DNA of 64,000 nt from Frondihabitans sp. PAMC 28766 (GCF_001577365.1 NZ_CP014515.1:1-64000); one strand, 5' to 3'. Shown: positions 16,278-24,760, counted from the stretch's first letter. The notes: generated by a model not told the origin, from the letters alone. Numbers and translations: made by a program.

Positions 16278-17506
16278 GCCGCATCGACGATCTCATCGTC
16301 GACCTATGCCCGGAGGGTGTGCAGATGAAGCCGCTCGGCGAGCTAGGCGACTTCATTCGCGGTAGTGGACTCCAAAAAAAAGATTTCACGGATTCCGGGA
16401 TTGGGTGTATCCACTACGGCCAGATTTTCACGCACTACGGCAGCTGGACAACGGAAACTAAGTCCTTTGTGAGCCCTGAATTGGCACTGGGGCTGAGGAA
16501 AGCTAGACCTGGAGCGCTCATCATCGCCACGACCAGCGAAAATGACGAAGACGTCTGCAAGGCAGTCGCGTGGCTTGGCGACGAGTGCATCGCGATCAGC
16601 GGCGACGAACTCGCCTACGAGCACTCACTCGAACCTAAGTACGTCGCCTATTTCTTTCAGTCATCCCAGTTTCAAATTCAAAAAAAGCGCCACATCAGCG
16701 GCACAAAGGTTCGCCGCGTCTCTCGGGACGCTCTTAAGACCATCCTTGTTCCGGTGCCGCCGGTTGAGGTACAGCGTGAGATCGTGGCCATCCTGGACAC
16801 GTTCGCGGAGCTGGAGGCGGAGCTGGCGGCCGAGCTGGCGGCGGAGCTGAAGGCGAGACGACGCCAATACGAGTACTACCGCGAGGCGTCGCTCAGCCTG
16901 CGTGACGATGTCTATACCAGGTGGTCGACTTTGGGCGACATCTGCTTGAAAGTATCTTCAGGCGGAACCCCCACATCTGGTCAGGTTGCGTATTACGGGG
17001 GCGAGATCCCCTGGCTGCGTACTCAGGAAGTCGACTTCGACGTGATCACGTCCACAGCCATAAGCATTACTGAAGAGGGTTTGCGAAACTCCTCAGCCAA
17101 TTGGATTCCCGCCAACTGCGTGATCGTCGCCATGTATGGCGCAACGGCTGCAAAGGTGGCAATAAATGGTATTCCTTTGACCACTAACCAGGCATGCTGC
17201 AACCTTCAGGTTGACCCGACTCAGGCCAACCACAGGTTCGTCTTTCATTGGGTTGCCAATGAATACGCTCGGCTCAAAGCACTCGGGGAGGGCACGCAGT
17301 CGAATCTCAACGCTCAGAAGGTAAAGGGATATCCAATCCCAGTTCCTTCCCTTGAGAAGCAGGGCAGCATCGTCTCGATGCTCGATAAATTCGATGCTTT
17401 GGCGAACGACCTCAGCAACGATCTTCGGACCGAGTTGGCGGCCCGCCGCAAGCAGTATGAGTACTACCGGGATCGTCTCCTGACGTTCGAGGAGGTCGCG
17501 CAGTGA
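16274..17506 (+). CDS. hsdS: Type I restriction-modification specificity subunit
   Basis: 410 residues; the GTG at 16274 overlaps the hsdM stop. It has two target-recognition domains, residues about 10-165 and 215-375, separated by a coiled spacer (ELEAELAAELAAELKARRRQ) and closed by the repeat-like DLRTELAARRKQYEYYRDRL. The pair of conserved helices sets the gap between the two half-sites of the recognised DNA. The gene looks intact, unlike hsdM and hsdR, and overlaps hsdR by four bases. Confidence 0.92.
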   Translation: MSRIDDLIVDLCPEGVQMKPLGELGDFIRGSGLQKKDFTDSGIGCIHYGQIFTHYGSWTTETKSFVSPELALGLRKARPGALIIATTSENDEDVCKAVAWLGDECIAISGDELAYEHSLEPKYVAYFFQSSQFQIQKKRHISGTKVRRVSRDALKTILVPVPPVEVQREIVAILDTFAELEAELAAELAAELKARRRQYEYYREASLSLRDDVYTRWSTLGDICLKVSSGGTPTSGQVAYYGGEIPWLRTQEVDFDVITSTAISITEEGLRNSSANWIPANCVIVAMYGATAAKVAINGIPLTTNQACCNLQVDPTQANHRFVFHWVANEYARLKALGEGTQSNLNAQKVKGYPIPVPSLEKQGSIVSMLDKFDALANDLSNDLRTELAARRKQYEYYRDRLLTFEEVAQ

Positions 17507-18853
17507 GCGATAGCAAGGTCCGCCAATTTGAGCCCATTGCGGTCAGCTCTGAAAGCACGGTTGTTGCCGAATTCACGCCCGACACGGGTGCCGAGGGCGC
17601 GTACCAGTCGGAGGCGGAACTCGAGAAGGCCTTCATTGCCTTGCTTCAGGAGCAGGCGTACGAGTACCTCCCGATCACGACCGAGTCGCAGCTCGTCTCG
17701 AACCTTCGCACCCAGCTGGAGATCTTGAATGCGCTCACGTTTTCGGATGCGGAGTGGGACCGGTTTTTCTCGGAGCGGATCGCGGGGGAGCGGGACGGGA
17801 TTGTGGAGAAGACGGCGAGGATCCAGGAGGATCACGTGCAGCTGCTTCGCCGGGATGACGGCACGTCGAAGAACGTGATGCTGATCGATAAGCAGCACGT
17901 CCACAACAACCGCCTTCAGGTGACGAACCAGTACGAGATCGGCCAAGGCGTCGGCGGGGCCACCTATGCGAACCGGTACGACGTCACCGTCCTGGTCAAC
18001 GGTCTCCCGATGGTTCACATCGAGTTGAAGCGGCGCGGGGTGAACATTCGGGAGGCGTTCAACCAGATCGACCGGTACCAGCGCGACTCCTTCTGGGCCG
18101 GTTCCGGCTTGTTTGAGTACGTGCAGTTGTTCGTGATCTCGAACGGGACGTTGACGAAGTACTACAGCAACACCACCCGAAGGCAGCATCTTGACGAGGC
18201 GGCCGGCGCGAAGCGGGTGCGGAAGACGTCGAACAGTTTTGAGTTCACGTCCTGGTGGGCGGATGCGAACAACCGGCCCATCCAGGACCTGACAAGCTTC
18301 GCGAAGACGTTCTTCGCTAAGCACGCCCTCCTCAACATCCTCACCCGGTACTGCGTCTTCACGGCTGACCGCATGCTCCTGGTCATGCGGCCCTACCAGA
18401 TCGTCGCCACGGAGCGGATTCTGCAGCGGGTTCAAGCGTCGACGAACCAGCGACAGCTCGGCACCATCGCGGCCGGCGGGTACGTATGGCACACGACCGG
18501 TTCTGGGAAGACCCTGACCAGCTTTAAGGCCGCGCAGTTGGCGTCCCGGCAGCCGGGGATTGACAAGGTGCTGTTCGTCGTCGACCGCAAAGACCTCGAC
18601 TATCAGACGATGCGGGAGTACGACCGGTTCGAGAAAGGGGCCGCGAACTCCAACACCTCCACCCGTGTCCTGAAGCAGCAGCTCGAGAACCCCTCATCAC
18701 GGATCATCATCACCACGATCCAGAAGCTGGCGACCTTCATCGCCGGCAACAAGGACCACCAGATCTACGACGGGCACGTAGTCATCGTCTTCGACGAGTG
18801 CCACCGGTCTCAGTTCGGGGACATGCTGAAGCGCCCTGGGTTTTCTGCCGCTT

Positions 18854-19822
18854 CTATGCGGGTTGCGGCTCTCGGTTGAGGGTCGCGTAGTGGGCTTGTT
18901 CGAACTCCACGGGTGGCACGTTACCGCGGGAGCTGTGCAGGCGCCGGTTGTTGTACCAATCAACCCAGGCCGCGGTCGCGAACTCGACGTCAGCGATGCT
19001 GCGGTAGGGCCCGTTGTGGAACACGGTCGTGCGGATGCACTCCGCCTTGTAGAGGCCGTTGATGCTCTCCATGAGGGCGTTGTCGTACGCGTCGCCGACG
19101 GATCCGATCGAGGGCAGGATGCCCTCGAGGGCCAAATGATCGGTCAGCCGAATCGACGTGTATTGCGACCCTGCATCCGAGTGATGTATCAGTTTCCCGT
19201 CGGTGGTGGGGTGTCCTTCTCTCCCGCGGAGCCATAACGCCATCCGCAGCGGGATCATGACGAGATCGGTTTCTTTGTTCGTGGCCGCATGCCAGGCAAG
19301 GATCCGTTGCGCGAACACGTCGACGATGAACGAGACATACACCCATCCCGACCACGTGCGGCAGTAGGTGAAGTCGGTGACCCAGACCCGGTTCGGGGCC
19401 TTGGCGGTGAAGTCCCGGTTCAGCAGGTCGCCGGCCCGTTTGCCGTCTTTGGCGGGGATCGTGGTCCGGATCGTTTTGTCCCGGCGGACACCGGAGAGCC
19501 CGAGGTCTCTCATGGCCCGGTCCACCGCTCCCGCGCTGACGTTCCCCGGGACCTGTCGGCGCAAAAGCGCCGTCATCTTCCTCCTGCCATAAAGACCCTC
19601 CGGGGTCATCGTCCGGCGCCCGTGGACATCGGTGGTCCAGACCGCGTCCCGGACGGTGTCGAGGACCTGCGCATCGGTGATGGTTCGTCGGGACGGGCGG
19701 GCGCTGCGCCAGGACCGGTAGGTTCGTGCGGCGATCTGGTAGCCCTGCTCACGCAGAACCCTGCAGATCGACTCGACCGCGTGACCTTCGGATCTCATCG
19801 TGTCGATGAACCCCAGCATCAC
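18854..19822 (-). CDS. IS3 transposase OrfB (DDE catalytic part)
   Basis: 322 residues. It has an N-terminal HTH_21-like region and an rve integrase core: VWVTDFTYCRTWSGWVYVSF (first Asp), LIHHSDAGSQYTSIR (second Asp) and NALMESINGLYKAECI (Glu). The C-terminus has WVDWYNNRRLHSSRG. Its start overlaps the end of orfA, so the active OrfAB fusion would be made by -1 frameshifting, as is usual in IS3. Confidence 0.93.
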   Translation of the reverse strand: MMLGFIDTMRSEGHAVESICRVLREQGYQIAARTYRSWRSARPSRRTITDAQVLDTVRDAVWTTDVHGRRTMTPEGLYGRRKMTALLRRQVPGNVSAGAVDRAMRDLGLSGVRRDKTIRTTIPAKDGKRAGDLLNRDFTAKAPNRVWVTDFTYCRTWSGWVYVSFIVDVFAQRILAWHAATNKETDLVMIPLRMALWLRGREGHPTTDGKLIHHSDAGSQYTSIRLTDHLALEGILPSIGSVGDAYDNALMESINGLYKAECIRTTVFHNGPYRSIADVEFATAAWVDWYNNRRLHSSRGNVPPVEFEQAHYATLNREPQPA

Positions 19823-20130
19823 CGGTTGCGGGGGTCGAGTTCCCCCACGAAGAAAGCCGTCGCCGCCCGGAGGATGTCGACGTCTTCTCGCAGGCGACGA
19901 TTCTCGGCCTTGAGCTTTTTGATCTCCGCCAGCTCGTCCGAGGTGACACCACCCCGCGTGCCGTCATCGATTTGCGCTTGCAGGACCCACCGGCGGACCG
20001 TCTCCCGGCCGACACCGATCTGTTTCCCGACCGCGGCCGACGCGGCGGTCATCGAGGGGTACTCACCGAGGTGGTCCGCGACCAGACGCACCGCGCGCGC
20101 CTTCACCTCGGAATCAATCTTCTTGGGCAT
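19819..20130 (-). CDS. IS3 transposase OrfA
   Basis: 103 residues: a helix-turn-helix (YPSMTAASAAVGKQIGVGRE, TVRRWVLQAQ) followed by a leucine-zipper-like helix (ELAEIKKLKAENRRLREDVD). It binds the element ends and pairs with OrfB. Confidence 0.92.
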   Translation of the reverse strand: MPKKIDSEVKARAVRLVADHLGEYPSMTAASAAVGKQIGVGRETVRRWVLQAQIDDGTRGGVTSDELAEIKKLKAENRRLREDVDILRAATAFFVGELDPRNR

Positions 20131-21126
20131 GTGCTCATCCTTTCAACTCAAAAGAATGCGGCATCAAACCCGGGGCGCTTCACATGCACACCGCGATCGT
20201 GAAGGCGTTCAAGAAGTACCACCTGTTTGGCTTCACCGGGACGCCGATTTTCTCGGCCAACGCTGGGTCCGCCGGGAACCCCGTCCTCCGGACGACGGAA
20301 CAAGCTTTCGGGGAGAAGCTGCACACGTACACGATCGTCGACGCGATCACAGACAAGAACGTGCTCCCGTTCCGCATCGACTACGTCAACACCATCAAGC
20401 TGCCACCCGGAGTCACCGACAAGCAGGTGTCCGCCATCGACACCGAAAGTGCTCTCCTCTCGGCGACCCGGGTGCGGCAGGTGGTCGAATACACGCTGGA
20501 GCACTTCGATAAGAAGACAAAGCGGGCCGAGTACTACGCGGTCGCCGGAAAGCGGCTGCGTGGCTTCAACGCCCTCTTCGCCACCGCGTCTATCACCGCC
20601 GCCCGCACCTACTACCGGGAGTTCGCCGACCAGCAGAAGGACCTCTCGGAGGCGCAAAGGCTGAAGGTCGGTCTGATCTACAGCTACGCCGCGAACGAGG
20701 CCGTCGCTGACGGAATCCTCGAGGAAGAAGAGTTCGAAACCCAGGCCCTCTCCTCGGACGCGCGCACCTTCCTTGAAGGTGCCATCCAGGACTACAACGC
20801 GATGTTCGGGATGAATTTCAGCACCTCGGCCGACAAATTCCAGGACTATTACAAGGACCTTTCCCTCCGGGTGAAGAACCGGGAGCTTGACCTGGTGATC
20901 GTGGTCAACATGTTCCTCACCGGATTCGACGCCACCACCCTCAACACTCTGTGGGTGGACAAGAACCTCCGCGCTCACGGCCTCGTGCAGGCGTTCTCCC
21001 GCACCAACCGGATCTTGAACTCCGTGAAAACGTACGGGAACATCGTCAGCTTCCGGGACCTGGAAGAGCAGACCAACGACGCGATCGCCTTGTTCGGAAA
21101 CAAGAACGCCGGCGGCATCGTGCGGG

Positions 21127-21170
21127 GGGGCTGCCCAGGGCTTGGTTGACACCTGACCCTGGGCAGACCC
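21127..21170. mobile_element. Relic made of two opposed IS3-type ends
   Basis: CTGCCCAGGG (21131-21140) and its exact complement (21157-21166) enclose TTGGTTGACACCTGA. Each half resembles the left terminal repeat of the IS3 element starting at 58003 (GGTCTGCCCAG...TTGGTTGACA). The likely reading is an insertion whose interior was deleted. It coincides with the point where hsdR sequence ends. Confidence 0.5.
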
Positions 21171-21186
21171 TCAAGTCGGAGCGAGA

Positions 21187-21226
21187 AACACGGAACGGCC
21201 CAGGCTTACCTGGGCCGTTCCGTGTT
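21187..21226. terminator. Long perfect hairpin terminator
   Basis: An 18-bp perfect stem (AACACGGAACGGCCCAGG and its complement) with a 4-nt loop. It lies just after the stop side of the minus-strand gene at 21246 and can end transcription there. Confidence 0.75.
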
Positions 21227-21245
21227 CAAGAGCGAGCGAGTTAAG

Positions 21246-21518
21246 TCACATGAGAACTAGTTCTCGAACATCGCTGCGGTCTGGGCTGACCGTCTGGATG
21301 CGGCGGCCCTCTTGAGTCTCTTCGTCGATGAACTTGTAGACGGAAATGGCCCGACGAACGGCCTCGGTGAACGAGATACCGCGGTGGTCGGCAATCTCTT
21401 TAAGCGCGTCCGCCGTCTCGCTGTTCAGATTGACGTTGAGGCGGACGAGCTGGTCGGTGTTGGTCTTCGCGCGGCTTGAGCTCTTGCGCGGTGTTGCTTT
21501 GATGTCTACGGAACTCAT
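21246..21518 (-). CDS. Ribbon-helix-helix (CopG-like) DNA-binding protein
   Basis: 90 residues. The basic head (KATPRKSSSRAKTNTD) is followed by the ribbon-helix-helix core LVRLNVNLNSETADALKEIA, DHRGISFTEAVRRAISVYKF. Such proteins act as dimers, as plasmid copy/partition regulators or antitoxins. The A/T-rich repeat block upstream (21561-21625) is its probable operator. No toxin gene is adjacent, so a regulator or partition role is more likely than antitoxin. Confidence 0.8.
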   Translation of the reverse strand: MSSVDIKATPRKSSSRAKTNTDQLVRLNVNLNSETADALKEIADHRGISFTEAVRRAISVYKFIDEETQEGRRIQTVSPDRSDVRELVLM

Positions 21519-21554
21519 GACTGGTCCCTCTCCGGTGTTTTCTCTTGTTTGATT

Positions 21555-21640
21555 TTTAGGTGAGTTTGATTTTTTTTGAGTGAGTTTAATTTTGAGTGAG
21601 ATTTAAATTTGTTTGTCGTATTTTTGAGTTTGTTTTAGGC
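21555..21640. repeat. A/T-rich repeats upstream of the ribbon-helix-helix gene
   Basis: TGAGTTTGATTTT begins at 21561, TGAGTTTAATTTT at 21581 and TGAGATTTAAATTT at 21597, with more TTTGATTTTT just left. The block is strikingly A/T-rich for this DNA. It covers the promoter of the gene at 21246 and could be its operator or an AT-rich replication or partition site. Confidence 0.55.
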
Positions 21641-21899
21641 GCAAGAAAATCGGGATCACATGGTGAGTCCCGATATGAGCCGAGGTTGCCTGCGCGGAGG
21701 AGGGCGGGCGGTTTACGGCGGAGGGGCCATTTCTTACTTCTTGTGCTCCTCGTGGGTAGAGCCTACCCCGGTAGGCACCCATCTGTACACAATGGAGGCA
21801 CACGGCGTGTGTACGAAAAGTGTAGTTGTCGCCCATCTGGGGTAGACTCACACTCATGGGCCTCGACTATAAAACTCGATCCTGACGTGAAGGACTTCC
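21641..21899. promoter_or_regulatory. Upstream region with two inverted repeats
   Basis: ATCGGGA...TCCCGAT at 21649-21674 and GCCTACC-CC-GGTAGGC at 21761-21776 lie between the divergent genes at 21518 and 21900. They are candidate operators for the small-protein cluster that follows. No gene is seen here. Confidence 0.4.
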
Positions 21900-22112
21900 A
21901 TGCGGACAACAGACACAGAGCGGCCCACCATTCCGGCATCGCTCATCGAACCGTTGGTGAAGTACATGGCCGCCCACAACATTGAACGCGTCGATGTCCG
22001 CCTGGACGAGGCCGAGTCCCTGGAGCAGCGGGTAGTTCTCACCGACGACGAAGCCCCGGACAGCCTGTCCCGTGACGCCGGGGTCATGGTCGTCGTGAAA
22101 GTCAACCGATGA
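21900..22112 (+). CDS. Hypothetical protein, 70 aa
   Basis: First gene of a compact cluster. It reads RPTIPASLIEPLVKYMAAHN, then ERVDVRLDEAESLEQRVVL, and is acidic and soluble. Its stop overlaps the start of the next gene by four bases (ATGA type), so the two are translated together. No family recognised. Confidence 0.6.
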   Translation: MRTTDTERPTIPASLIEPLVKYMAAHNIERVDVRLDEAESLEQRVVLTDDEAPDSLSRDAGVMVVVKVNR

Positions 22113-22462
22113 GCCCCCGCGACGACGACGACGAAGACAAGGTTGGAGCCACCGACCCCATTGACCTTCCGCTTGTGGACCGCAGGTTCAACGAGGCCGA
22201 CGACCAGATCGCGCCGGGCACCGGGCCGGCAATCGGACCAGCCCCCTTCGTCAAGGACAAGCACGACGCCACCACCCGCCGAGCCCTCGCCTTCACCGTC
22301 ATCGGCCTGGTAGCCGTTCTCTACGGCGCGGCAGTGCTCGGAATCCTCGCTGGCTGGATCTCTTCCGACGAACTCGGAAAAGTTGCACTGGTCCTCGGAC
22401 CGATTCAGGCACTTGCGGCCGCTGTCCTCGGGTTCTACTTCGGCCAAGACCAGTCCAAATAA
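22109..22462 (+). CDS. Small two-helix membrane protein
   Basis: 117 residues. An acidic N-terminal 60 residues (DDDDEDKVGATDPIDLP) precede two membrane helices, ALAFTVIGLVAVLYGAAVLG and VALVLGPIQALAAAVLGFYF. It is coupled to the gene before it and lies 13 bp before the sigma-like gene. A membrane protein beside a sigma-like protein could sense or hold it, but it lacks a recognisable anti-sigma domain. Confidence 0.65.
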   Translation: MSPRDDDDEDKVGATDPIDLPLVDRRFNEADDQIAPGTGPAIGPAPFVKDKHDATTRRALAFTVIGLVAVLYGAAVLGILAGWISSDELGKVALVLGPIQALAAAVLGFYFGQDQSK

Positions 22463-22475
22463 GTAGGCCCCCACG

Positions 22476-23255
22476 ATGTCGCCGGCAAAAGAGCAGAAAG
22501 GCCCCCGCCCAGCTTTGGGTGCGCTGGCCGCTTCACCTCGCCGGAATGAGATCGACCTCACCCGTCAGACCGCCAGCGAACGCCTGGCCAGGCTTGAAGG
22601 CGACCGCAACCTCGTCGCAGCTCTCGAGGAACGCCACTTCGACGGTGCTCACTACATCTACTTCTCGACCGTCCTCGCCCAGTACGGAGTTGCCGTCCTG
22701 CGCGCGTGGATTCGAGATCGGAAGGTTCACCAAAAAGTGCGCGAGAAAGGCTTCGGCTCGCTCCCGCCGGAGCCGTGGTCCGGGGCGCTGACCGACGACC
22801 CCGACACGGGAGAAGAACTCGCCCTCGAGACCGTCGCACGGGCACTCATCACCTTCCGAGACAAGGTGCTCGTGCCCGGCAAATGGAAACCCGAAGGCGG
22901 GGCATCACTGAAGACATTCTTCGTCGGCCAATGCCTCATGCAATTCGGCAACGTCTACCGCCCCTGGCTCACCCAGATGAACAACGAACGGCCGACCTTG
23001 ACCGTCGAAGACGACATGCTCGACATCCTCGCGACCTTCGTTGAGGGCCCCGAGGCTGCGGCCACCCAGCAGGACCTCGTCCGCCGGGCGCTAGGGAAGA
23101 TCCAGGACGAACGAGTCCGCACCGCCTTCTACCTCAAGGCCATCCACGGCTACACCTACCAGGAGATCGCTCACAAAATGGGAATCACCGACAAAGCCCT
23201 CGAAGGTCTCATCACCCGGGCCCGCAAGGAAGCCACCGGGGGAGGCGCAGCATGA
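22476..23255 (+). CDS. Sigma-70-like protein of a divergent actinobacterial type
   Basis: 259 residues. A sigma region-4-like helix-turn-helix is clear at the C-terminus: RTAFYLKAIHGYTYQEIAHK, MGITDKALEGLITRARKE. The N-terminal part has FSTVLAQYGVAVLRAWIRDR, ETVARALITFRDKVLVPGKW and GASLKTFFVGQCLMQFGNVY, a layout I associate with atypical region-2 sigma-like proteins in actinobacteria rather than with standard ECF factors. It may direct transcription of its own element. The start is the ATG at 22476, and its end overlaps the next gene. Confidence 0.7.
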   Translation: MSPAKEQKGPRPALGALAASPRRNEIDLTRQTASERLARLEGDRNLVAALEERHFDGAHYIYFSTVLAQYGVAVLRAWIRDRKVHQKVREKGFGSLPPEPWSGALTDDPDTGEELALETVARALITFRDKVLVPGKWKPEGGASLKTFFVGQCLMQFGNVYRPWLTQMNNERPTLTVEDDMLDILATFVEGPEAAATQQDLVRRALGKIQDERVRTAFYLKAIHGYTYQEIAHKMGITDKALEGLITRARKEATGGGAA

Positions 23256-23434
23256 CCAGCTTCAAGTCCAAAGTCGAACAGTCCTCGCTCGGCAGCCGAG
23301 AGGCTCAAGCCGCTCGAAAGACAGTGTCAACCCGGCAGGCCAACAGCGCCGTGAGCCGATCAATCGCCCTCCGATCAGCAGCCGAAAAAAAATCGGCCGA
23401 ACGTGAGGGAAAGCAGAGAGGCACCGACATATAG
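23252..23434 (+). CDS. Hypothetical basic protein, 60 aa
   Basis: Overlaps the sigma-like gene by four bases. Helical and rich in Ser, Arg and Lys (VEQSSLGSREAQAARKTVST, IALRSAAEKKSAEREGKQRG). Unknown function; coupling suggests the same operon. Confidence 0.55.
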   Translation: MTSFKSKVEQSSLGSREAQAARKTVSTRQANSAVSRSIALRSAAEKKSAEREGKQRGTDI

Positions 23435-23478
23435 CTAGATGTCAGCGTTGCTGATGCGTACAACCGCAGAAATAAAGA

Positions 23479-23506
23479 AGGCCGCCTCGCTGAAACGAAG
23501 CGGCCT
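23479..23506 (+). terminator. Hairpin after the sigma-like operon
   Basis: AGGCCGC...GCGGCCT with TCG...CGA inside. It lies 45 bp after the stop of the 60-aa gene. No long T-tract. Confidence 0.5.
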
Positions 23507-23615
23507 GCAAGACCTGAGGTAGTCAGTTCTCACAACAAGCACTGACGATACCCGGAGTTGTCTGCCACCGCCAGGTGGCACTCCACCTCAGGCACACCAC
23601 CTGAGGAAGGAGGAA

Positions 23616-23735
23616 ATGATGCCCGTTCGCACCACCACGCGAACCATCAAGCGAGGCCCGGTCAAGATCACCGTAAAAGTGACCACCACGACCACGACTC
23701 GTCGCATCCCCATCGCCCGACCCATCGGACGATAA
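23616..23735 (+). CDS. Very small basic Thr-rich protein, 39 aa
   Basis: ATG ATG at 23616 directly after AGGAAGGAGGA, one of the strongest RBS in the window. Product: PVRTTTRTIKRGPVKITVKV then TTTTTTRRIPIARPIGR. Such a basic peptide could bind nucleic acid. A strong RBS on so short a frame argues that it is real. Confidence 0.55.
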   Translation: MMPVRTTTRTIKRGPVKITVKVTTTTTTRRIPIARPIGR

Positions 23736-23760
23736 GACAACTCTGAAGGGAGCCATTCCC

Positions 23761-23967
23761 ATGGCTACAGTCCACCGCAACGCAGGCACGGGTCGCTTCA
23801 CAACGGCCCGCAGCGCCAAAGCCAACCCCGCCCGCACGACCACCGAGCACGTCGGGCGAGGGACTAGCAACGGCACGACCGTCTACCGGTCCGCTGGAAC
23901 GGGCAAGTTCGTCACCAAGCGAGCAGCAGACGGAAACCCTGGCGGAACAATTCGCCAGAACGTCTAG
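23761..23967 (+). CDS. Small protein made of two tandem repeats, 68 aa
   Basis: RBS GAAGGGA precedes the ATG. The product is a duplicated unit: VHRNAGTGRFTTARSAKANP at residues 4-23 and VYRSAGTGKFVTKRAADGNP about 37 residues later, each ending in a Thr-rich tail. A strong terminator follows. It lies 25 bp after the 39-aa gene. Unknown function. Confidence 0.6.
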   Translation: MATVHRNAGTGRFTTARSAKANPARTTTEHVGRGTSNGTTVYRSAGTGKFVTKRAADGNPGGTIRQNV

Positions 23968-23980
23968 AGACAGCAGACAA

Positions 23981-24017
23981 AAGAAGGGGGCCGAGGCACT
24001 CGGCCCCCTTCTTTTTG
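23981..24017 (+). terminator. Strong intrinsic terminator
   Basis: AAGAAGGGGGCCGAG, loop GCA, complement CTCGGCCCCCTTCTT, then TTTG. Ends the small-protein cluster. Confidence 0.9.
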
Positions 24018-24053
24018 TTGAGGGATTGCCCCTGGAGGCGGAACGTGCCGCAC

Positions 24054-24362
24054 TTATTCCAGGGGCTTGTGATGCTGCATAACGCTGATCGTCCGCCGCA
24101 TTCGGTCGAGTGTGATGGAACGCTCTTCATCGTTCTGCGGCCAATCGCGGAGCCGCGCGACCACTTCATCCTCGGTCTTGCCCGTCGCAACGCTCCGACC
24201 CAATTCGCGCGCCGCCTGCCGAGCCAGGGCACGCCATCCGTCGGCGTCGACGCGAAGCTCGACCAGCTCGCATCGCGCCTGCCCCGTCTCTTGTAGAGAG
24301 GCCCGGATCGCCGCGAGCGTGCTCCGGGCGAGGAGGCTGACGACGGGACGCATGCTCCTCAC
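24054..24362 (-). CDS. Hypothetical protein, 102 aa
   Basis: Convergent with the small-protein cluster. Helical: PVVSLLARSTLAAIRASLQE, WRALARQAARELGRSVATGK, then DEERSITLDRMRRTISVMQH. Start ATG at 24362, with in-frame ATG at 24353 as an alternative. No family recognised. Confidence 0.5.
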   Translation of the reverse strand: MRSMRPVVSLLARSTLAAIRASLQETGQARCELVELRVDADGWRALARQAARELGRSVATGKTEDEVVARLRDWPQNDEERSITLDRMRRTISVMQHHKPLE

Positions 24363-24403
24363 GCTATCGCCACAGCGACGGAGGGTCGCCGTAAGATCCG
24401 GCC

Positions 24404-24644
24404 GTGGGAGTGCATGGGCCTGGGAGAAGTGTCGACGCGATTGTGGGCCGGCCTATCCCGTCGCACCCGCTAGCTGTCCCGCCGGTCCCGGGCACGTTCG
24501 GGGTTTGGCAGGTGCGCCGGGTGAAAGAGGCCCCCATCGGTTACGTGCGGTCCGAAAACGCCGGCGGGGGAGCGGTTTACCACTGCTATGCCCATGGGCG
24601 AGACGATGCCGGTGGCCGGCCGTGGCTTCGCACCACGATGGCCA
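24404..24644 (+). pseudogene. 5' part of a gene split by the IS21 element
   Basis: About 80 residues (GRSVDAIVGRPIPSHPLAVP, VPGTFGVWQVRRVKEAPIGY, AVYHCYAHGRDDAGGRPWLR). The frame runs into the left IS end, where ATGTCAACCTAA supplies a foreign stop. Joining 24644 to 27924 continues it for 37 more residues to a TGA at 28034-28036. Family unknown. Confidence 0.5.
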
Positions 24645-24760
24645 TGTCAACCTAACCGGGACCCACCAGGGCAGGCGAAACAGGACCCACCTGTTGCTTG
24701 CCTCCCCGGAGCCGCGCTGAGCTAGGGATACTTTGGTGGCCTTGATGCAACGATTGAGAA

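Larger units (their letters stand above)
18827..20182 (-). mobile_element. IS3-family insertion sequence in hsdR (1356 bp)
   Basis: Terminal inverted repeats of about 25 bp, 21 of which match, start with TGAAGCGCCC at both ends. The element is flanked by the 5-bp direct repeat CATGC (18822-18826 and 20183-20187), a fresh-looking target duplication. It carries overlapping orfA and orfB on the minus strand, opposite to hsdR. Confidence 0.92.
17503..21126 (+). pseudogene. hsdR: Type I restriction endonuclease, split by IS3 and 3'-truncated
   Basis: The first part (17503-18826) has the nuclease motif HIELKRRG, Walker A HTTGSGKTLT and the DExH box VFDECHRSQFGDM. An IS3 element (18827-20182) then interrupts it. 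The reading frame resumes at 20183 with HTAIVKAFKKYHLFGFTGTP, so excision with one CATGC target copy would restore FGDM-HTAIVK exactly. The gene later stops being HsdR-like at GNKNAGGIV near 21123, where an IS-end relic begins; several hundred C-terminal residues are missing. Restriction activity is therefore almost surely lost. Confidence 0.9.

Noticed and set aside
17464..18492. Long minus-strand open frame inside hsdR
   Set aside because: It mirrors HsdR codons, is Arg/Leu/Val-rich and has no family signal; shadow of a high-GC gene.
21555..21640. CRISPR or phage attachment site in the A/T-rich repeats
   Set aside because: Repeats are short and uneven, and no integrase gene is near.
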